From: Haloferax mediterranei ATCC 33500
Lineage (GTDB): Archaea > Halobacteriota > Halobacteria > Halobacteriales > Haloferacaceae
DNA length: 64,000 bases
Assembly (NCBI RefSeq): GCF_000306765.2
Contig: NC_017941.2
Span: 186,001 to 250,000, forward strand
Reading direction: 5' to 3'
In this document: one piece after another, positions 1-9,591 of the stretch
Numbering within the stretch: the first letter of the stretch is position 1
Layout of the letters: each line of letters opens with the position of its first letter
The notes under the pieces: generated by a model
What the model saw: only the letters and a program-made list of their open reading frames with translations
The model's database searches: none
What the model was told of the DNA's origin: nothing
Translations under genes and position numbers: made by a program

Positions 1-467
1 CCCGAGCGAAGACGGTCGTCGCCTGTGATTCGTCGTTCGAGCGCCCGGAACTCGATGCCACCGTCACTATCGTCACCGGCGGCACCTCGGACGCCGAGGC
101 CGCGGGCGAAGCGGCCGTCGTGCTCCGCGAGATGGGCGCAAATGTCGAACGCATCGAAGATGTCGGCGTTGCCCACCTCGGCCGCGTTCTCGATCACCTC
201 GACAGCCTCCGCGATGCCGACGTGCTCATCGTCGCCGCCGGACGTGAGGGTGCGCTTCCCACCGTCGTCGCCGGTCTCGTCGATACGCCTGTCATTGGTC
301 TCCCTGTCTCTACCGGCTACGGACAGGGGGGTGATGGCGAAGCGGCAGTTCTGGGGATGCTTCAGTCGTGTACCGTCCTTTCGGTGGTGAACGTCGACGC
401 CGGGTTTATCGCGGGTTCGCAGGCGGGATTGATTGCTCGTGCGGTGGCGGGTGCCCGTGCAGAGTAG
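1..467 (+). CDS. larB: LarB family protein (AIR-carboxylase-like), 3' part
   Basis: The reading frame is open from base 3, so the N-terminus lies outside the window; 154 residues are visible. The end carries the family core: a G-x-E-GALP segment, AGLVDTPVIGLP, then a glycine-rich loop and LGMLQSC. This is the PurE-like fold of LarB, which carboxylates nicotinic acid adenine dinucleotide in synthesis of the nickel-pincer cofactor of lactate racemase. Haloarchaeal LarB proteins are often annotated only as NCAIR mutase-related. Internal ATG codons at 25 (another frame) and 120 are not the true start. No larC or larE is visible in the window, so the pathway link rests on family membership alone. 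Confidence 0.8.
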   Translation, partial: RAKTVVACDSSFERPELDATVTIVTGGTSDAEAAGEAAVVLREMGANVERIEDVGVAHLGRVLDHLDSLRDADVLIVAAGREGALPTVVAGLVDTPVIGLPVSTGYGQGGDGEAAVLGMLQSCTVLSVVNVDAGFIAGSQAGLIARAVAGARAE

Positions 468-545
468 GATTGTCTTGGGTTGTGTCGTGGCTCGCAATTC
501 GCACCCTCTCGTCCTACACGAGAAAATCACTCGACTGTCTAATAT

Positions 546-1391
546 TCACCCTAGATCTGCTCGCTGGAAGCGGTAATAGCCGAGTAGCATCGGTCCCGCC
601 CCGAATACGACGAGAATACAGATCCCAAATACGTTCGGGAGTGTGTTGGTTATCTGCGTCGTCGGGTCCACCAGCGAGGTAATCCACCGGCCGCTCGACT
701 GGAACGTCTGTATTGGATTCACTCGTCCAGCGTAGCGAACCCAGAGCGGTCCACTCGCGGTTCCGAGGGTGGCGTACGCGTCTGTCGACGTACTTCCCGT
801 GAAGAGGAGTGCAAATACTGGTTGGACGAGTGCTCCCCAAATATCCACAAGCGTACTGAGCGAAAGGTACGTCACAGCGAGTGCCGCTAACACGCGATAC
901 TGCGTCGAGAACGTCGCTGACAGTCCGATTGTGAAACAGGTCCAGACGATTGCGTAGAAAATCATCCAGAGCGCGATTGGCGTATACAGTCCCAGATAGT
1001 GCTCTCCGGTTCGAAGGAGCAGAATACCTTCGAGCATAATGAGGATGGGTACTAATGTGAGTAAAACCACTGTCAGGCGAGAAACTAATTTCCCGAGTAT
1101 CAGGTCTCTTCGAGTGCCGGGCAGGCCGAGAACTAACCGTATCGTTCCCGCCTCCCGTTCGCTTACAATCGCGTTGTAGCTGATTACAGCAACAAGGATG
1201 ACGAGATACATCCTGAAATCGAGTGGTAAATTCGCAATCCGTGTTTCAACGGAATGCACACTTGACCCAAGTAGTCCCCAAAACGTTGGGACCATAAGTA
1301 GTGTCACGAGGGCGAATGCGCCCCAAACGAGACGGTCGCGAAACACGTGCCGGAGGTCTTCGAGTGCGATAGTGGACACTCGGGAACTCAT
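546..1391 (-). CDS. ABC-2 type transporter permease
   Basis: A 281-residue membrane protein with a short cytoplasmic N-terminus and about six hydrophobic segments. The first segment, a YNAIVSEREAGTIR stretch and a later LPGTRRDLILGK segment are hallmarks of ABC-2 export permeases of the NosY type found throughout haloarchaea. Substrate is unknown. Its start overlaps the stop of the upstream gene by 4 nt (ATGA), so the two form an operon. That upstream gene is only a fragment of an ATPase, so this permease probably has no dedicated energy source here, unless an ATPase elsewhere substitutes. Confidence 0.85.
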   Translation of the reverse strand: MSSRVSTIALEDLRHVFRDRLVWGAFALVTLLMVPTFWGLLGSSVHSVETRIANLPLDFRMYLVILVAVISYNAIVSEREAGTIRLVLGLPGTRRDLILGKLVSRLTVVLLTLVPILIMLEGILLLRTGEHYLGLYTPIALWMIFYAIVWTCFTIGLSATFSTQYRVLAALAVTYLSLSTLVDIWGALVQPVFALLFTGSTSTDAYATLGTASGPLWVRYAGRVNPIQTFQSSGRWITSLVDPTTQITNTLPNVFGICILVVFGAGPMLLGYYRFQRADLG

Positions 1392-1717
1392 GCGATAGCC
1401 TCCGAATCGGTGACAGCGAGAAACAGTTCCTCCAGCGACGGTGACTTAATGCTGATATCTACAATATTTGAATCGGTATCGACGTACTCGATCGCGTTCA
1501 CCTTCGCTGTCGAGTCCGTGCACGTGACTTCTACGACGTTGTCTTGCATAGAAATACTCGCAACGCCTTCGATTTGCGCTAAACACCCCTCGTCTAGTGT
1601 CTCGTCAACTTCGATTTCTATGACTTCGTGGGTTCCAGTGGCCGATTTAAGCGAATCGACCGTATCGACCTTTTCTGCACAACGTGAATCACGTGTGAAC
1701 TCTCTGTTTGGGCGCAA
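1388..1717 (-). pseudogene. Truncated ABC transporter ATPase, C-terminal domain only
   Basis: The frame (109 codons from an ATG at 1717) matches only the C-terminal regulatory domain of ABC-2 ATPases (DUF4162 type). It begins at the AEKVDTVDSLKSATGT region that normally follows the switch histidine, and ends with PSLEELFLAVTDSEA. Walker A, the signature motif and Walker B are absent. Just upstream lies the oppositely oriented GIY-YIG gene, so the first roughly 200 codons have been deleted rather than frameshifted. The remnant still overlaps the permease gene by 4 nt. It could be translated as a small protein, but it cannot hydrolyse ATP. Confidence 0.75.
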
Positions 1718-1761
1718 TATCTGACGCTGGATTCATACCCCTGCCACCGAACCATTCTCCC

Positions 1762-2025
1762 GTGCATTTCGTCTACGTCCTCCAGTGTAGCGACGGCTCG
1801 CTGTACACCGGCTACACGACCGATGTCGAGCGACGCGTCGCGGAACACGACGCCGGTGAGGGAGCGAAGTACACTCGCGGGCGCACGCCAGTCGAACTCG
1901 TCCACGTCGAGGAGTACGACTCGAAGTCGGCGGCGATGTCCCGCGAGTACGAGATTAAACAGCTCAAACGGAAGCAGAAACTGGCGCTCGTCGAGTCGAA
2001 ATCACAGAGCGTCGCCGACACGTAA
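1762..2025 (+). CDS. GIY-YIG superfamily protein (UPF0213-like)
   Basis: An 87-residue single-domain protein. From the GTG at 1762 it begins VHFVYVLQCSDGSLYTGYTT, the GIY-YIG equivalent (YVL...YTG), followed by an arginine in VERRV and a glutamate in SREYEIKQL, the usual catalytic Arg and Glu positions. UPF0213 proteins are stand-alone GIY-YIG domains of uncertain nuclease function. An ATG at 1708 would add 18 residues that do not resemble the family, so GTG is preferred. The gene sits head to head with the truncated ATPase. Confidence 0.85.
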   Translation: MHFVYVLQCSDGSLYTGYTTDVERRVAEHDAGEGAKYTRGRTPVELVHVEEYDSKSAAMSREYEIKQLKRKQKLALVESKSQSVADT

Positions 2026-2060
2026 CGTAGTTTTTTGGCTCACCGCAGAGAGGTGCGCAT

Positions 2061-3434
2061 ATGGACGAAATCTCCTTCGGGACGGATGGGTGGCGCGCCA
2101 CGTTGGACACGTTCACGGACGACCGCGTCCGAATCGTCGGACAGGCGGTCGCGGATTATCTCGCCGACGAGGGCTATACGGAGCCGGTACTCATCGGCTA
2201 CGACGCCCGCGAGACCTCGCCCGGATTCGCCGAATCGCTCGCCGAGGTTGTCGCCGGAAACGGCTTCGACGTCCTCCTGCCGGAACGGGACTGTCCGACT
2301 CCGCTCGTCGCCTACGCCATCGCCGACCGCGGCCTCTCGGGCGCGCTCATGGTCACGGCCTCGCACAACCCGCCGGAGTACAACGGCGTGAAGTTCATCC
2401 CGTCCGACGGCGCACCGGCGCTTCCCGAAGTGACCGACGCCGTCGCCGAACACCTCGCCGAACCGGACCTCCTCCCCGAGTCCGAGCGCGGCACTATCGA
2501 ACGCGTCGACATCGTCTCACCGCACGCCGACCACGCTATCGACCTCGTCGGCGACAACATCTCCGGGCTGACGGTCGTCTACGACGCCATGCACGGGAGC
2601 GGTCGCGGCGTCACCGACGCCCTGCTCGAATCGGCCGGTGCCGAAGTCATCCGCCGGCGCTGTGAGCGCGACGCCGACTTCGGCGGTATCTCGCCGGAAC
2701 CCTCCGAAGAGTACCTCGGTGGACTCGTCGACGCGATGGACGAACACGACGCCGACCTCGGTGTAGCGAACGACGGCGACGCAGACCGCATCGCTATCGC
2801 TGCGCCCGACCGCGGCGTCCTCGACGAGAACCTCTTTTTCGCCGCCGTCTACGACTACCTGCTCGAATCTGACTCCGGTCCGGCAATCCGGACCGTCTCG
2901 ACGACGTTTCTCATCGACCGTATCGCCGAGGCGCACGGCGAGGAGGTCTTCGAGACGGCAGTCGGCTTCAAGTGGGTCGCCGACGCGATGCGCGAACACG
3001 ACGCGCTCATCGGTGGCGAAGAGTCCGGCGGCTTCTCCATCCGCGGCCACGTGCGCGAGAAAGACGGTGTTCTCATGGCGCTGCTCGCGGCCTGCGCCGC
3101 GGCCGAGGAAGACTTCGACGCCCGCCTCGACCGCATCAGCGACGAGTTCGGCGATATCGTCGCCGACAAAATAAGCGTCGAGTGCCCCGACTCGGAGAAA
3201 GCACGCGTCATCGACGAGTTGGAGGACGAACTCCCCGAGACGGTCGCCGGCCGCGACATCGCCAAGGTCGTCACGCTTGACGGTTTCAAACTCCTCTTGG
3301 ACGACGGTTCGTGGGTTCTCGTCCGCCCGTCCGGAACAGAGCCGAAGATGCGGGTCTACGCCGAGGCGGGAAGTGAAGACGCGGTCTCGACGCTCCTCGA
3401 TGCGGGTCGCGACCTCGTCGAACCACTCGTCTAA
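2061..3434 (+). CDS. Phosphoglucomutase/phosphomannomutase family (GlmM-like)
   Basis: A 457-residue alpha-D-phosphohexomutase, normal length. The N-terminus FGTDGWRAT is typical. The phosphoserine loop TASHNPPEYNG puts the catalytic serine at residue 101, the metal loop is GDADR, the sugar-binding loop is GEESGG, and the C-terminal phosphate-binding loop is RPSGTEPKMRVY. It interconverts sugar 1- and 6-phosphates in the cytoplasm. Whether the substrate is glucosamine, mannose or glucose cannot be decided from the sequence, as haloarchaea carry several paralogues. The stop overlaps the convergent wHTH gene by 4 nt. Confidence 0.92.
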   Translation: MDEISFGTDGWRATLDTFTDDRVRIVGQAVADYLADEGYTEPVLIGYDARETSPGFAESLAEVVAGNGFDVLLPERDCPTPLVAYAIADRGLSGALMVTASHNPPEYNGVKFIPSDGAPALPEVTDAVAEHLAEPDLLPESERGTIERVDIVSPHADHAIDLVGDNISGLTVVYDAMHGSGRGVTDALLESAGAEVIRRRCERDADFGGISPEPSEEYLGGLVDAMDEHDADLGVANDGDADRIAIAAPDRGVLDENLFFAAVYDYLLESDSGPAIRTVSTTFLIDRIAEAHGEEVFETAVGFKWVADAMREHDALIGGEESGGFSIRGHVREKDGVLMALLAACAAAEEDFDARLDRISDEFGDIVADKISVECPDSEKARVIDELEDELPETVAGRDIAKVVTLDGFKLLLDDGSWVLVRPSGTEPKMRVYAEAGSEDAVSTLLDAGRDLVEPLV

Positions 3435-3835
3435 GACCCTCCTTCTCCCTCTCGCGTTCGTTCTCGGTGTTCGTCTTCTCCCGCTGCCGGTCGAACGACA
3501 CCGCGATACGCCGGTGTGAACAACGGGAGCGTCTGTGCGTGGGCTGTCAGCGAGACGGTCTCACCGGCCGACTCCACGAGATTGGCCGCTTCGAGTTTCG
3601 GCAAGTGGATGTGGACGATACCCGTTTCAGCCTGTTCGACTACCTGTACGTCGACTTCGTCCGGTGGCTGGTCGGTCGTGCGAACCGCGAGCGCGACAGC
3701 GAGGTCCCACACCGACGCGGGCTCCGTCCTGTCGTGCAGATATTCGAGGACGTAGCGGCGTGACGGGTCCGCAAGCGCATCGAGCACGCAGTCCCAATCG
3801 GTGAGGATATGGTCACCCCGGTCTCGTTTTGCCAT
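3431..3835 (-). CDS. Winged-helix DNA-binding protein (DUF7344-like)
   Basis: A 134-residue protein with a haloarchaeal winged-helix core: VLDALADPSRRYVLEYLHD (helix 1-2), an acidic linker, then VHIHLPKLEAANLVE where the recognition helix and wing of DUF7344 proteins lie. The C-terminal tail is rich in Glu and Arg. Such proteins are predicted transcription regulators without known targets. An AT-rich stretch upstream (3865-3905) includes TATA-like sequence on the minus strand, so it is probably transcribed alone. Confidence 0.75.
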   Translation of the reverse strand: MAKRDRGDHILTDWDCVLDALADPSRRYVLEYLHDRTEPASVWDLAVALAVRTTDQPPDEVDVQVVEQAETGIVHIHLPKLEAANLVESAGETVSLTAHAQTLPLFTPAYRGVVRPAAGEDEHRERTREGEGGS

Positions 3836-3944
3836 GACCCCGACTTTCTAGAACTTACCAATGCGAGCGTATATTTGTGTTGGTTGTTAACATTATACAC
3901 GAGTCTGTAATAACTGAAGACGCCACTCATATCGGCTCTCCGTC

Positions 3945-4358
3945 CTATTTTCGGACGAGAATCCCACGGAATCGGTCGTCCGCTGTCCCGCTCTCTTCGG
4001 TTTCGATATCGAATCCGAGTGACTCGTAGAACGGTCGGACGCGAGCATCAAAGTCGGCAACGAGTCGCCCCCGTCGGTCGAGTGCATGGGCGACGAGTTT
4101 GGTTCCGACTCCCCATCCACGGCGACTCGGTGAGACGGCCACGGCGTCCACGTAGTCACCGTCGAGAACGAGTGCGCCGACGATTCGACCGCCTGCCTCG
4201 CCGTCTCGGTCCCGGCCGGTTTCGGCGACGAGGCAGTCGCCCGTGCTCAGCCGCGTTCGGACCTCGCTCGCATCCATGTCGAGGAGTCCAGCGTCGAGAA
4301 CACGCATCACGGCGACCAATTCGTCTGGCGTCCCCTCGCGGACGGCGATATCGCTCAT
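3945..4358 (-). CDS. GNAT family N-acetyltransferase
   Basis: A 137-residue GNAT fold. It opens MSDIAVREGTPDEL, contains the LVAETGRD strand and GALVLDG, and has the acetyl-CoA pyrophosphate-binding loop VSPSRRGWGVGTKLV, followed by FYESLGFDI as motif B. The start at 4358 is chosen because residues before it are not family-like. Upstream in-frame codons reach 4430. The acceptor substrate is unknown. Confidence 0.85.
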   Translation of the reverse strand: MSDIAVREGTPDELVAVMRVLDAGLLDMDASEVRTRLSTGDCLVAETGRDRDGEAGGRIVGALVLDGDYVDAVAVSPSRRGWGVGTKLVAHALDRRGRLVADFDARVRPFYESLGFDIETEESGTADDRFRGILVRK

Positions 4359-4469
4359 TATCGGCGCTGGGTTGCGCGGGGAGAAAGGTCCGGCGGAGCG
4401 TAGGGGTTGTCCGTGGTGTGTGAGAATCACCGCGGGGAAGCGAGTGTCGAACAGGCGTAAACGGCGTCG

Positions 4470-4961
4470 TTATGCCGCCAGTTGGTCGATTCGATTTAAC
4501 AGGTCGTCTATCTCGGGTCTGTCGGCTGGATTCGACCCGCGGTGGGTGTAGACGACTTCAGGCTCATCACCTCGGAGGTCGATGAGGACGGCCTCCGGCA
4601 TCCGACCGACCAAGTCGTGCAGTTTTCCGAGCGCCCCGAAGCGCGTCGGCTGGTCGAACTCGTCACCCACGTCGGCACCGGGGTCAGCGAGCAACGGGAA
4701 CGGGAGGTCGTAGCTTTGCTGCCATTTCTCGGCGCGTTCCGGTGGCTCAGGCAGGACCGAGACGACTTCCGCGTCTCGCGCTTCGAACTCGTCGTATCGG
4801 CGCTTTACCGACTGTACTTGTCTGCGGCACATCTTACAGTAGTAATCTCGCTGGAGGAGTAACACGAGGAAATCGGCCTCCACGTCGGCTAATGAGACTG
4901 TCTCAGAACCGGCCGCAACGTTAGGCAATTCGAAGTTGAGAGACTGAGCCTTGTCGGACAT
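4470..4961 (-). CDS. Peroxiredoxin-like (AhpC/TSA) redoxin
   Basis: A thioredoxin-fold protein of 163 residues from the ATG at 4961; ATGs at 4979 and 4988 would add 6-9 residues. It has a redox CKMC motif (YYCKMCRRQVQSVKRRY) where classical peroxiredoxins have their active-site loop, then EVVSVLPEPPERAEKW and PFPLLADPGADV, typical of AhpC/TSA domains. It probably reduces peroxides or disulfides in the cytoplasm. The partner reductase is not evident. Confidence 0.75.
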   Translation of the reverse strand: MSDKAQSLNFELPNVAAGSETVSLADVEADFLVLLLQRDYYCKMCRRQVQSVKRRYDEFEARDAEVVSVLPEPPERAEKWQQSYDLPFPLLADPGADVGDEFDQPTRFGALGKLHDLVGRMPEAVLIDLRGDEPEVVYTHRGSNPADRPEIDDLLNRIDQLAA

Positions 4962-5056
4962 CACCGGGTATTCGTGCATGCTCGGCATAACCATCTCCCG
5001 GGCGTGCATTTCACACGCCAAACACCAAAACCGAGGTACGAAGACCGAACGCGGAA

Positions 5057-5257
5057 TTATCCGCCCTTGATGAGGCGGAGCACCTTCACGTGGTCCTCCT
5101 CGACTGGTTGGTCCTCGGGAACGGGGCGGCCGTCGACGAGGACGGACACTTCGTGGGGGCTGAGGTCGACTGCCTTCACGAGGTCCGCGTAGGTACCATC
5201 GTCACCGACGGTGACCTCGTGGGCCTCCTCGCCGACGACTTCGACGGTCACGTCCAT
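5057..5257 (-). CDS. samp2: Small archaeal modifier protein 2 (ubiquitin-like SAMP2)
   Basis: A 66-residue beta-grasp protein ending in the diglycine VLRLIKGG. It matches what I recall of Haloferax SAMP2, including the core HEVSVLVDGRPVPEDQPVEE. SAMP2 is activated by the E1-like UbaA through its C-terminal Gly-Gly. It is conjugated to lysines (sampylation) and also carries sulfur for tRNA wobble-uridine thiolation. The ATG at 5257 gives the exact family length; longer in-frame extensions to 6217 are antisense to rfcS. It is divergent from rfcS across a 129-bp gap. Confidence 0.93.
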   Translation of the reverse strand: MDVTVEVVGEEAHEVTVGDDGTYADLVKAVDLSPHEVSVLVDGRPVPEDQPVEEDHVKVLRLIKGG

Positions 5258-5386
5258 GCTCGGGCGTGAGTGACCAGCGGGTTTCAGTCCGTCGGCTTTG
5301 TCGTCGCTGCGCAGTTTAACTCCGAGGTGCCGGGTCGTCGCCACCGTCTCGGACGCTTTATGTGCGGGGCGGCCCGTGGGATGGAT

Positions 5387-6373
5387 ATGAGCGAGGCCGC
5401 GGAGTCGGGCGACGCCCCGGCGGGTCGCGAAATCTGGATCGAGAAGTACCGACCGCAGACCCTCGACGACATCTACGGACAGGAGGAAATCGTCGAACGA
5501 CTGCGCAGTTACATCGAGCGCGACGACCTGCCGCACCTGCTCTTTGCGGGACCGGCGGGCGTCGGGAAGACCACATCCGCGACTGCCATCGCCCGCACCC
5601 TCTACGGCGACGACTGGCGCGGCAACTTCCTCGAACTCAACGCCTCTGACGAGCGCGGTATCGACGTGGTCCGCGACCGCATCAAGAACTTCGCGCGCTC
5701 GTCGTTCAACCCCGAGCGCGGTTACACCATCATCTTCCTCGACGAGGCCGACTCGCTGACGAACGACGCGCAGTCGGCGCTCCGGCGGACGATGGAGGAG
5801 TTCTCTGACAAGACGCGCTTTATCCTCTCGTGTAACTACTCCTCGAAGATTATCGACCCGATTCAGTCCCGCTGTGCGGTCTTCCGCTTTTCCCCGCTCG
5901 GCGACGACGCTATCGCGGAACAGACCCGCGACATCGCCGAGGCCGAGGGTATCGAACTCACCGAAGGCGGTCTCGACGCGCTCGTCTACGCCGCCGGCGG
6001 CGACATGCGCCGCGCCATCAACTCCCTGCAGGCCGCGGCGACGACCGGCGAGGTCGTCGACGAGGAAGCAGTCTACCTGATTACGTCGACCGCGCGCCCC
6101 GAAGACATCGAGAAGATGGTTCGCGCCGCTATCGACGGCGAGTTCACCGCCGCGCGCAAACAGTTGGAGACGCTCATCGTCGACACCGGCATGGCTGGCG
6201 GCGACATCATCGACCAACTACACCGGTCGGTCTGGGACTTCGACCTCGACGAGCGCGACGCCGTCCACCTCATGGAACGTATCGGCGAGGCCGACTACCG
6301 CATCTCCGAGGGCGCAAACGAACAGGTCCAACTCGAAGCGCTCCTCGCGTCGCTCGCGCTCTCGCAGAACTAA
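5387..6373 (+). CDS. rfcS: Replication factor C small subunit
   Basis: A 328-residue clamp-loader AAA+ ATPase that helps load PCNA onto primed DNA. Visible motifs: N-terminal [17 protein letters not shown], Walker [10 protein letters not shown] (about 55-63), Walker B FLDEAD, the SRC motif in QSRCAVFRF, and sensor 2 [12 protein letters not shown]. The length fits the intein-free small subunit. ATG at 5387 is taken as start; an in-frame ATG at 5381 is equally possible. The upstream ATG at 5270 would add unrelated residues. Confidence 0.95.
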   Translation: MSEAAESGDAPAGREIWIEKYRPQTLDDIYGQEEIVERLRSYIERDDLPHLLFAGPAGVGKTTSATAIARTLYGDDWRGNFLELNASDERGIDVVRDRIKNFARSSFNPERGYTIIFLDEADSLTNDAQSALRRTMEEFSDKTRFILSCNYSSKIIDPIQSRCAVFRFSPLGDDAIAEQTRDIAEAEGIELTEGGLDALVYAAGGDMRRAINSLQAAATTGEVVDEEAVYLITSTARPEDIEKMVRAAIDGEFTAARKQLETLIVDTGMAGGDIIDQLHRSVWDFDLDERDAVHLMERIGEADYRISEGANEQVQLEALLASLALSQN

Positions 6374-6457
6374 GCTGTACTCTGGCTGCTTTCCAGCCGC
6401 TTTCTGTATTCTGGCCGCTTTCTGTCTCCGTCTGTGTTTTCGCTTACTCTACTACCA

Positions 6458-8911
6458 CTACGACCGGAACTCGAATCGAGCGCCGCCCAACGGACCCGAG
6501 GTCACACTGACCGACCAGCCGTGTGCCTCTGCGATAGACTCCACGATTGCAAGCCCGTAGCCGATGCCGTTTTCACCGGTCGTCTCGCCGGGCTTGAATA
6601 CCTTGTCTCGGCGGTCAGGTTCGATACCGGGACCGTCGTCTTCGACGTAGAACCCGTCGTCGAGACTGCCGATATCGATGCGTACGTCCTCTCCACCGTG
6701 TTCAACCGCATTTCGGAACAGGTTGGCGAGTAACTCCGCGAGTCGGTCTTCATCCGCATCGACGACGACCGACTGCGCAGTGGTCAACTGGGCATCGACG
6801 GTTTCGGTGCTGTCCCACGCCCGCCGTGCGACGTGTCCGAGATTAATGGGTGAGGTTTCGTCGACGAGCTGGCCGCGTCGAGCCAACGACAGAAGGTCGT
6901 CGATGAGTTCGCCCATCTGTTCGAGTGCCGTCTCCGCAGTGTCGAACCGTTCGTCGCTGCCGGTTTCGCGGGCGAGTTGCAGGTTCCCGCGGGCGACTCC
7001 GAGCGGGTTTCGAAGGTCGTGGCTCACGATGTTCGCGAACTCTTCGAGCCGTTCGTTCTGTCGTTCTAACTCGCTTTCGCGGGTCTTCCGTTCGGTGATG
7101 TCGGTATAGATTGCGTAGCCCGACCCGCGCTCTTCGCCGGGAGACAACGGCACGACGTTCAGGATGAACTCGCGGACGCCGTCTTCAGTCCGCCTGCAGA
7201 CTTCGCCGCGATAGCTCTCGCCGGTCGCAACGAGCAGTTCCGGGATGGTCTCTTCGACATCGGGGTCGGGGACGGGGTCCGCCTCAGCTTCCAGAGGAAT
7301 GATTCGCCCGAGGAGGTCGCTTCCGACCACATCTGTCGAATCGTACCCGAACGTCGTCTGGAACGCACGGTTCACGTCTCGGACGGTGACTGCACCCGCT
7401 TCGACATCGTATGCGACCGCGGCGTCGGAGACGTGTTCGAAGAGGGCGTTCGACCGGTCGCGTTCCTCGCGGAGTCGCGCCTCGGCCCTGATTCGTTCAG
7501 CAGTGACGGCGACGTGGGCCATGAGGAGTTCGGCCAACTCGACGTCCTGTTCGTCGAACGCGGCGGGAGTAAACGACGTGGCCTGAAAGACGCCGATATC
7601 ACCGATTGGGACGCTCAGCGCGGACCGATACATCCGCTTGACCGGCCTCGACCCCGGGTAGTCTCGAACGTCGTCGATGATGCGTTTCTCGCCCGACTGG
7701 TACACCTCGGCCGCGACTCCTCCGGATTCGAGTGGGACGTGCTCGGCCGCGTTCGCCGGGGCGTGAGACGAGATTGCAGTCGGGATGATGTAGCCGTCTT
7801 CGACGATGCCGACGTAACTGATGTCGAATTCGAGGATGTCGTCGGTAATCTCGACGGTCTGGTCGAATAACTCCGTGAGACTCGTCGCCGCGGCCAACTC
7901 CGTCGCCCCGCGGTGGAGTCGCTCGATTTGTTCGCGGCTCTTTCGAACCGCGCTCTCCGATTCGATTCGCGCGCGGGTTTCAGAGACGTACGAGACGAGC
8001 AGTTCCGCCAGTCGAAGGTCGGTTTCGTCGTACGCACCCACCTCGTTCGAGATGGCCTGAAAGACGCCATCGTCCCCCATCGGGACGCTCAGCGCGGAGC
8101 GATACGCCGGGTCGTTAGGTGTCGCTGCTGGATGGTCGCGTACGTTGTCGATGAGTGACGACTCTTTCGACTGGTAGGTTTTCGCGAGCAGTCCCGTTTC
8201 CGACGGTATCGGCCCTGTTCCGGCTAACTCGTGGTCGTTTGCGGTAACATAGAAGCCGTCGTCCTCGTGGACGAGAAAGAGGGTGTTGTCGAATTCGAGG
8301 ATGTGTTCTGTCAGTTCGATGGCTCGGTCGTACAACTCGTCGACCGTCTCGGCGGTGATGAGATTCGTCGTCCCCTCGTAGAGACGCTTGAGTCGGTCCC
8401 ACTCGGTGTCATTCTGTCCGTCGGTTCTCGCGCCGTACTGGGCGGTAGCTTCGGTGCCGTTCTGACGGACGGTTCCGTTGGTGTTCTGACGGACGGTTCC
8501 AGTTCTGCTCTGCGTGACGCCCGAACCGTCGTCTTTGCTATCGTCGTCGCTGGCTGTCGATTCCCGGGCGTTGTCGCATCGCGCGAGAACCCAGCGAATC
8601 TGAGACTCGAGACCCGACCGGTCGCCACGTCTCACGTACGCATCGAACCGTTCCGGTCTCTCGATAGCTTCGGGCCGTTCGTCGGTGTATAGAATTGTCG
8701 CCACGTCGTCCGAAACCATCGCATCCGAGTTCGAGACGACGACGCAGGCGGCGTTAGTCACGTTTCTCCCGTCGCTCGATGGCGCAACCGTGACCCCGTT
8801 TCCGAGGTCGACGGTGTCGTCGAAGTCATCGTCTACGAGAACGGTCGGTTCCGTTGCGTGCACGGCAGTCCACCTATCTGACGCCCACGAGAAATATAAT
8901 CGTTGCGGCAT
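6458..8911 (-). CDS. Sensor histidine kinase with two GAF domains and a PAS domain
   Basis: An 817-residue soluble kinase without membrane segments. In order: a receiver-like N-terminus without clear phosphoacceptor (1-115); a low-complexity linker with a repeated GTVRQN; GAF 1 (about 155-300); GAF 2 (about 325-470); PAS (about 485-610); HisKA with the phosphoacceptor His in VSHDLRNPLG at residue 631; and a HATPase with N box NLFRNAVEHGG and G boxes DDGPGI and GIGYGLAI. It is therefore an active-looking kinase sensing a soluble ligand or redox state. No response regulator is adjacent, as is common in haloarchaea. The gene ends 82 bp from convergent rfcS. Confidence 0.92.
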   Translation of the reverse strand: MPQRLYFSWASDRWTAVHATEPTVLVDDDFDDTVDLGNGVTVAPSSDGRNVTNAACVVVSNSDAMVSDDVATILYTDERPEAIERPERFDAYVRRGDRSGLESQIRWVLARCDNARESTASDDDSKDDGSGVTQSRTGTVRQNTNGTVRQNGTEATAQYGARTDGQNDTEWDRLKRLYEGTTNLITAETVDELYDRAIELTEHILEFDNTLFLVHEDDGFYVTANDHELAGTGPIPSETGLLAKTYQSKESSLIDNVRDHPAATPNDPAYRSALSVPMGDDGVFQAISNEVGAYDETDLRLAELLVSYVSETRARIESESAVRKSREQIERLHRGATELAAATSLTELFDQTVEITDDILEFDISYVGIVEDGYIIPTAISSHAPANAAEHVPLESGGVAAEVYQSGEKRIIDDVRDYPGSRPVKRMYRSALSVPIGDIGVFQATSFTPAAFDEQDVELAELLMAHVAVTAERIRAEARLREERDRSNALFEHVSDAAVAYDVEAGAVTVRDVNRAFQTTFGYDSTDVVGSDLLGRIIPLEAEADPVPDPDVEETIPELLVATGESYRGEVCRRTEDGVREFILNVVPLSPGEERGSGYAIYTDITERKTRESELERQNERLEEFANIVSHDLRNPLGVARGNLQLARETGSDERFDTAETALEQMGELIDDLLSLARRGQLVDETSPINLGHVARRAWDSTETVDAQLTTAQSVVVDADEDRLAELLANLFRNAVEHGGEDVRIDIGSLDDGFYVEDDGPGIEPDRRDKVFKPGETTGENGIGYGLAIVESIAEAHGWSVSVTSGPLGGARFEFRS

Positions 8912-8983
8912 GTTTTCTCACGGCAAGAATCTTGCTGGCGTGTCTCATGCCCTCGCTAGTTCGGTACCGTCACTTCGTCGAGC

Positions 8984-9469
8984 TCAGTTAAGAGACCAAA
9001 ATCCGTAGTTGAGGACGGTCGCGAACGCCGTCCACAGGAGGTACGGAGCGAGGAGGGCGGCTGCGCGCCGGTCCACGAGCGCGAATTCGCGCATCGTCAC
9101 CGCAATTGCTGCGAGGAGGACGACGATGACGACGAGACCCAGCGCCGGCGACTGAAGTCCGAAGAACGCAGCAGACCAGGCGACGTTGACGACGAGGTGG
9201 CCGCCGAAGACGACGAGTGCTCGCCGACTTCGTGGGTGGTCACTCCGCGAGACGAGGAACGCGGCGACGCCCATCAGGGTGAAAAGCGTCACCCACACCG
9301 GACCGAAGACCCAGTTCGGCGGTGCGAACCACGGACGAGCGAGTGTCGCGTACCACGGGTCGAGCGACGTGGTGGTGAAGATACTTCCGACGGCCCCCGC
9401 GAGTTGGGCGAGGACGACCCACGCGAGGAGTTCGACGGCGGGCCGCCGACGGAGGGATACGAACCTCAT
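8984..9469 (-). CDS. tspO: TspO/MBR family protein
   Basis: A 161-residue membrane protein with five hydrophobic segments. It has the TspO signature region: WYATLARPWFAPPNWVFGPVW, then NVAWSAAFFG and a final LLWTAFATVLNYGFW. The family binds tetrapyrroles and cholesterol-like ligands and has been linked to stress and pigment regulation. The start at 9469 (MRFVSL) is chosen; further upstream in-frame codons read through the alaS promoter. Divergent from alaS. Confidence 0.92.
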   Translation of the reverse strand: MRFVSLRRRPAVELLAWVVLAQLAGAVGSIFTTTSLDPWYATLARPWFAPPNWVFGPVWVTLFTLMGVAAFLVSRSDHPRSRRALVVFGGHLVVNVAWSAAFFGLQSPALGLVVIVVLLAAIAVTMREFALVDRRAAALLAPYLLWTAFATVLNYGFWSLN

Positions 9470-9591
9470 ACCACTGTTTCGTTTGGAAGGAAAAAGAACG
9501 TGCGCCCTTCGTGGGGTGAAATTGCCTCGAATCAGGCGTCTGCGTCCATTTCCCGGAACTGTTTTACCCAACGGTAGACCAGAGTTTGGCA

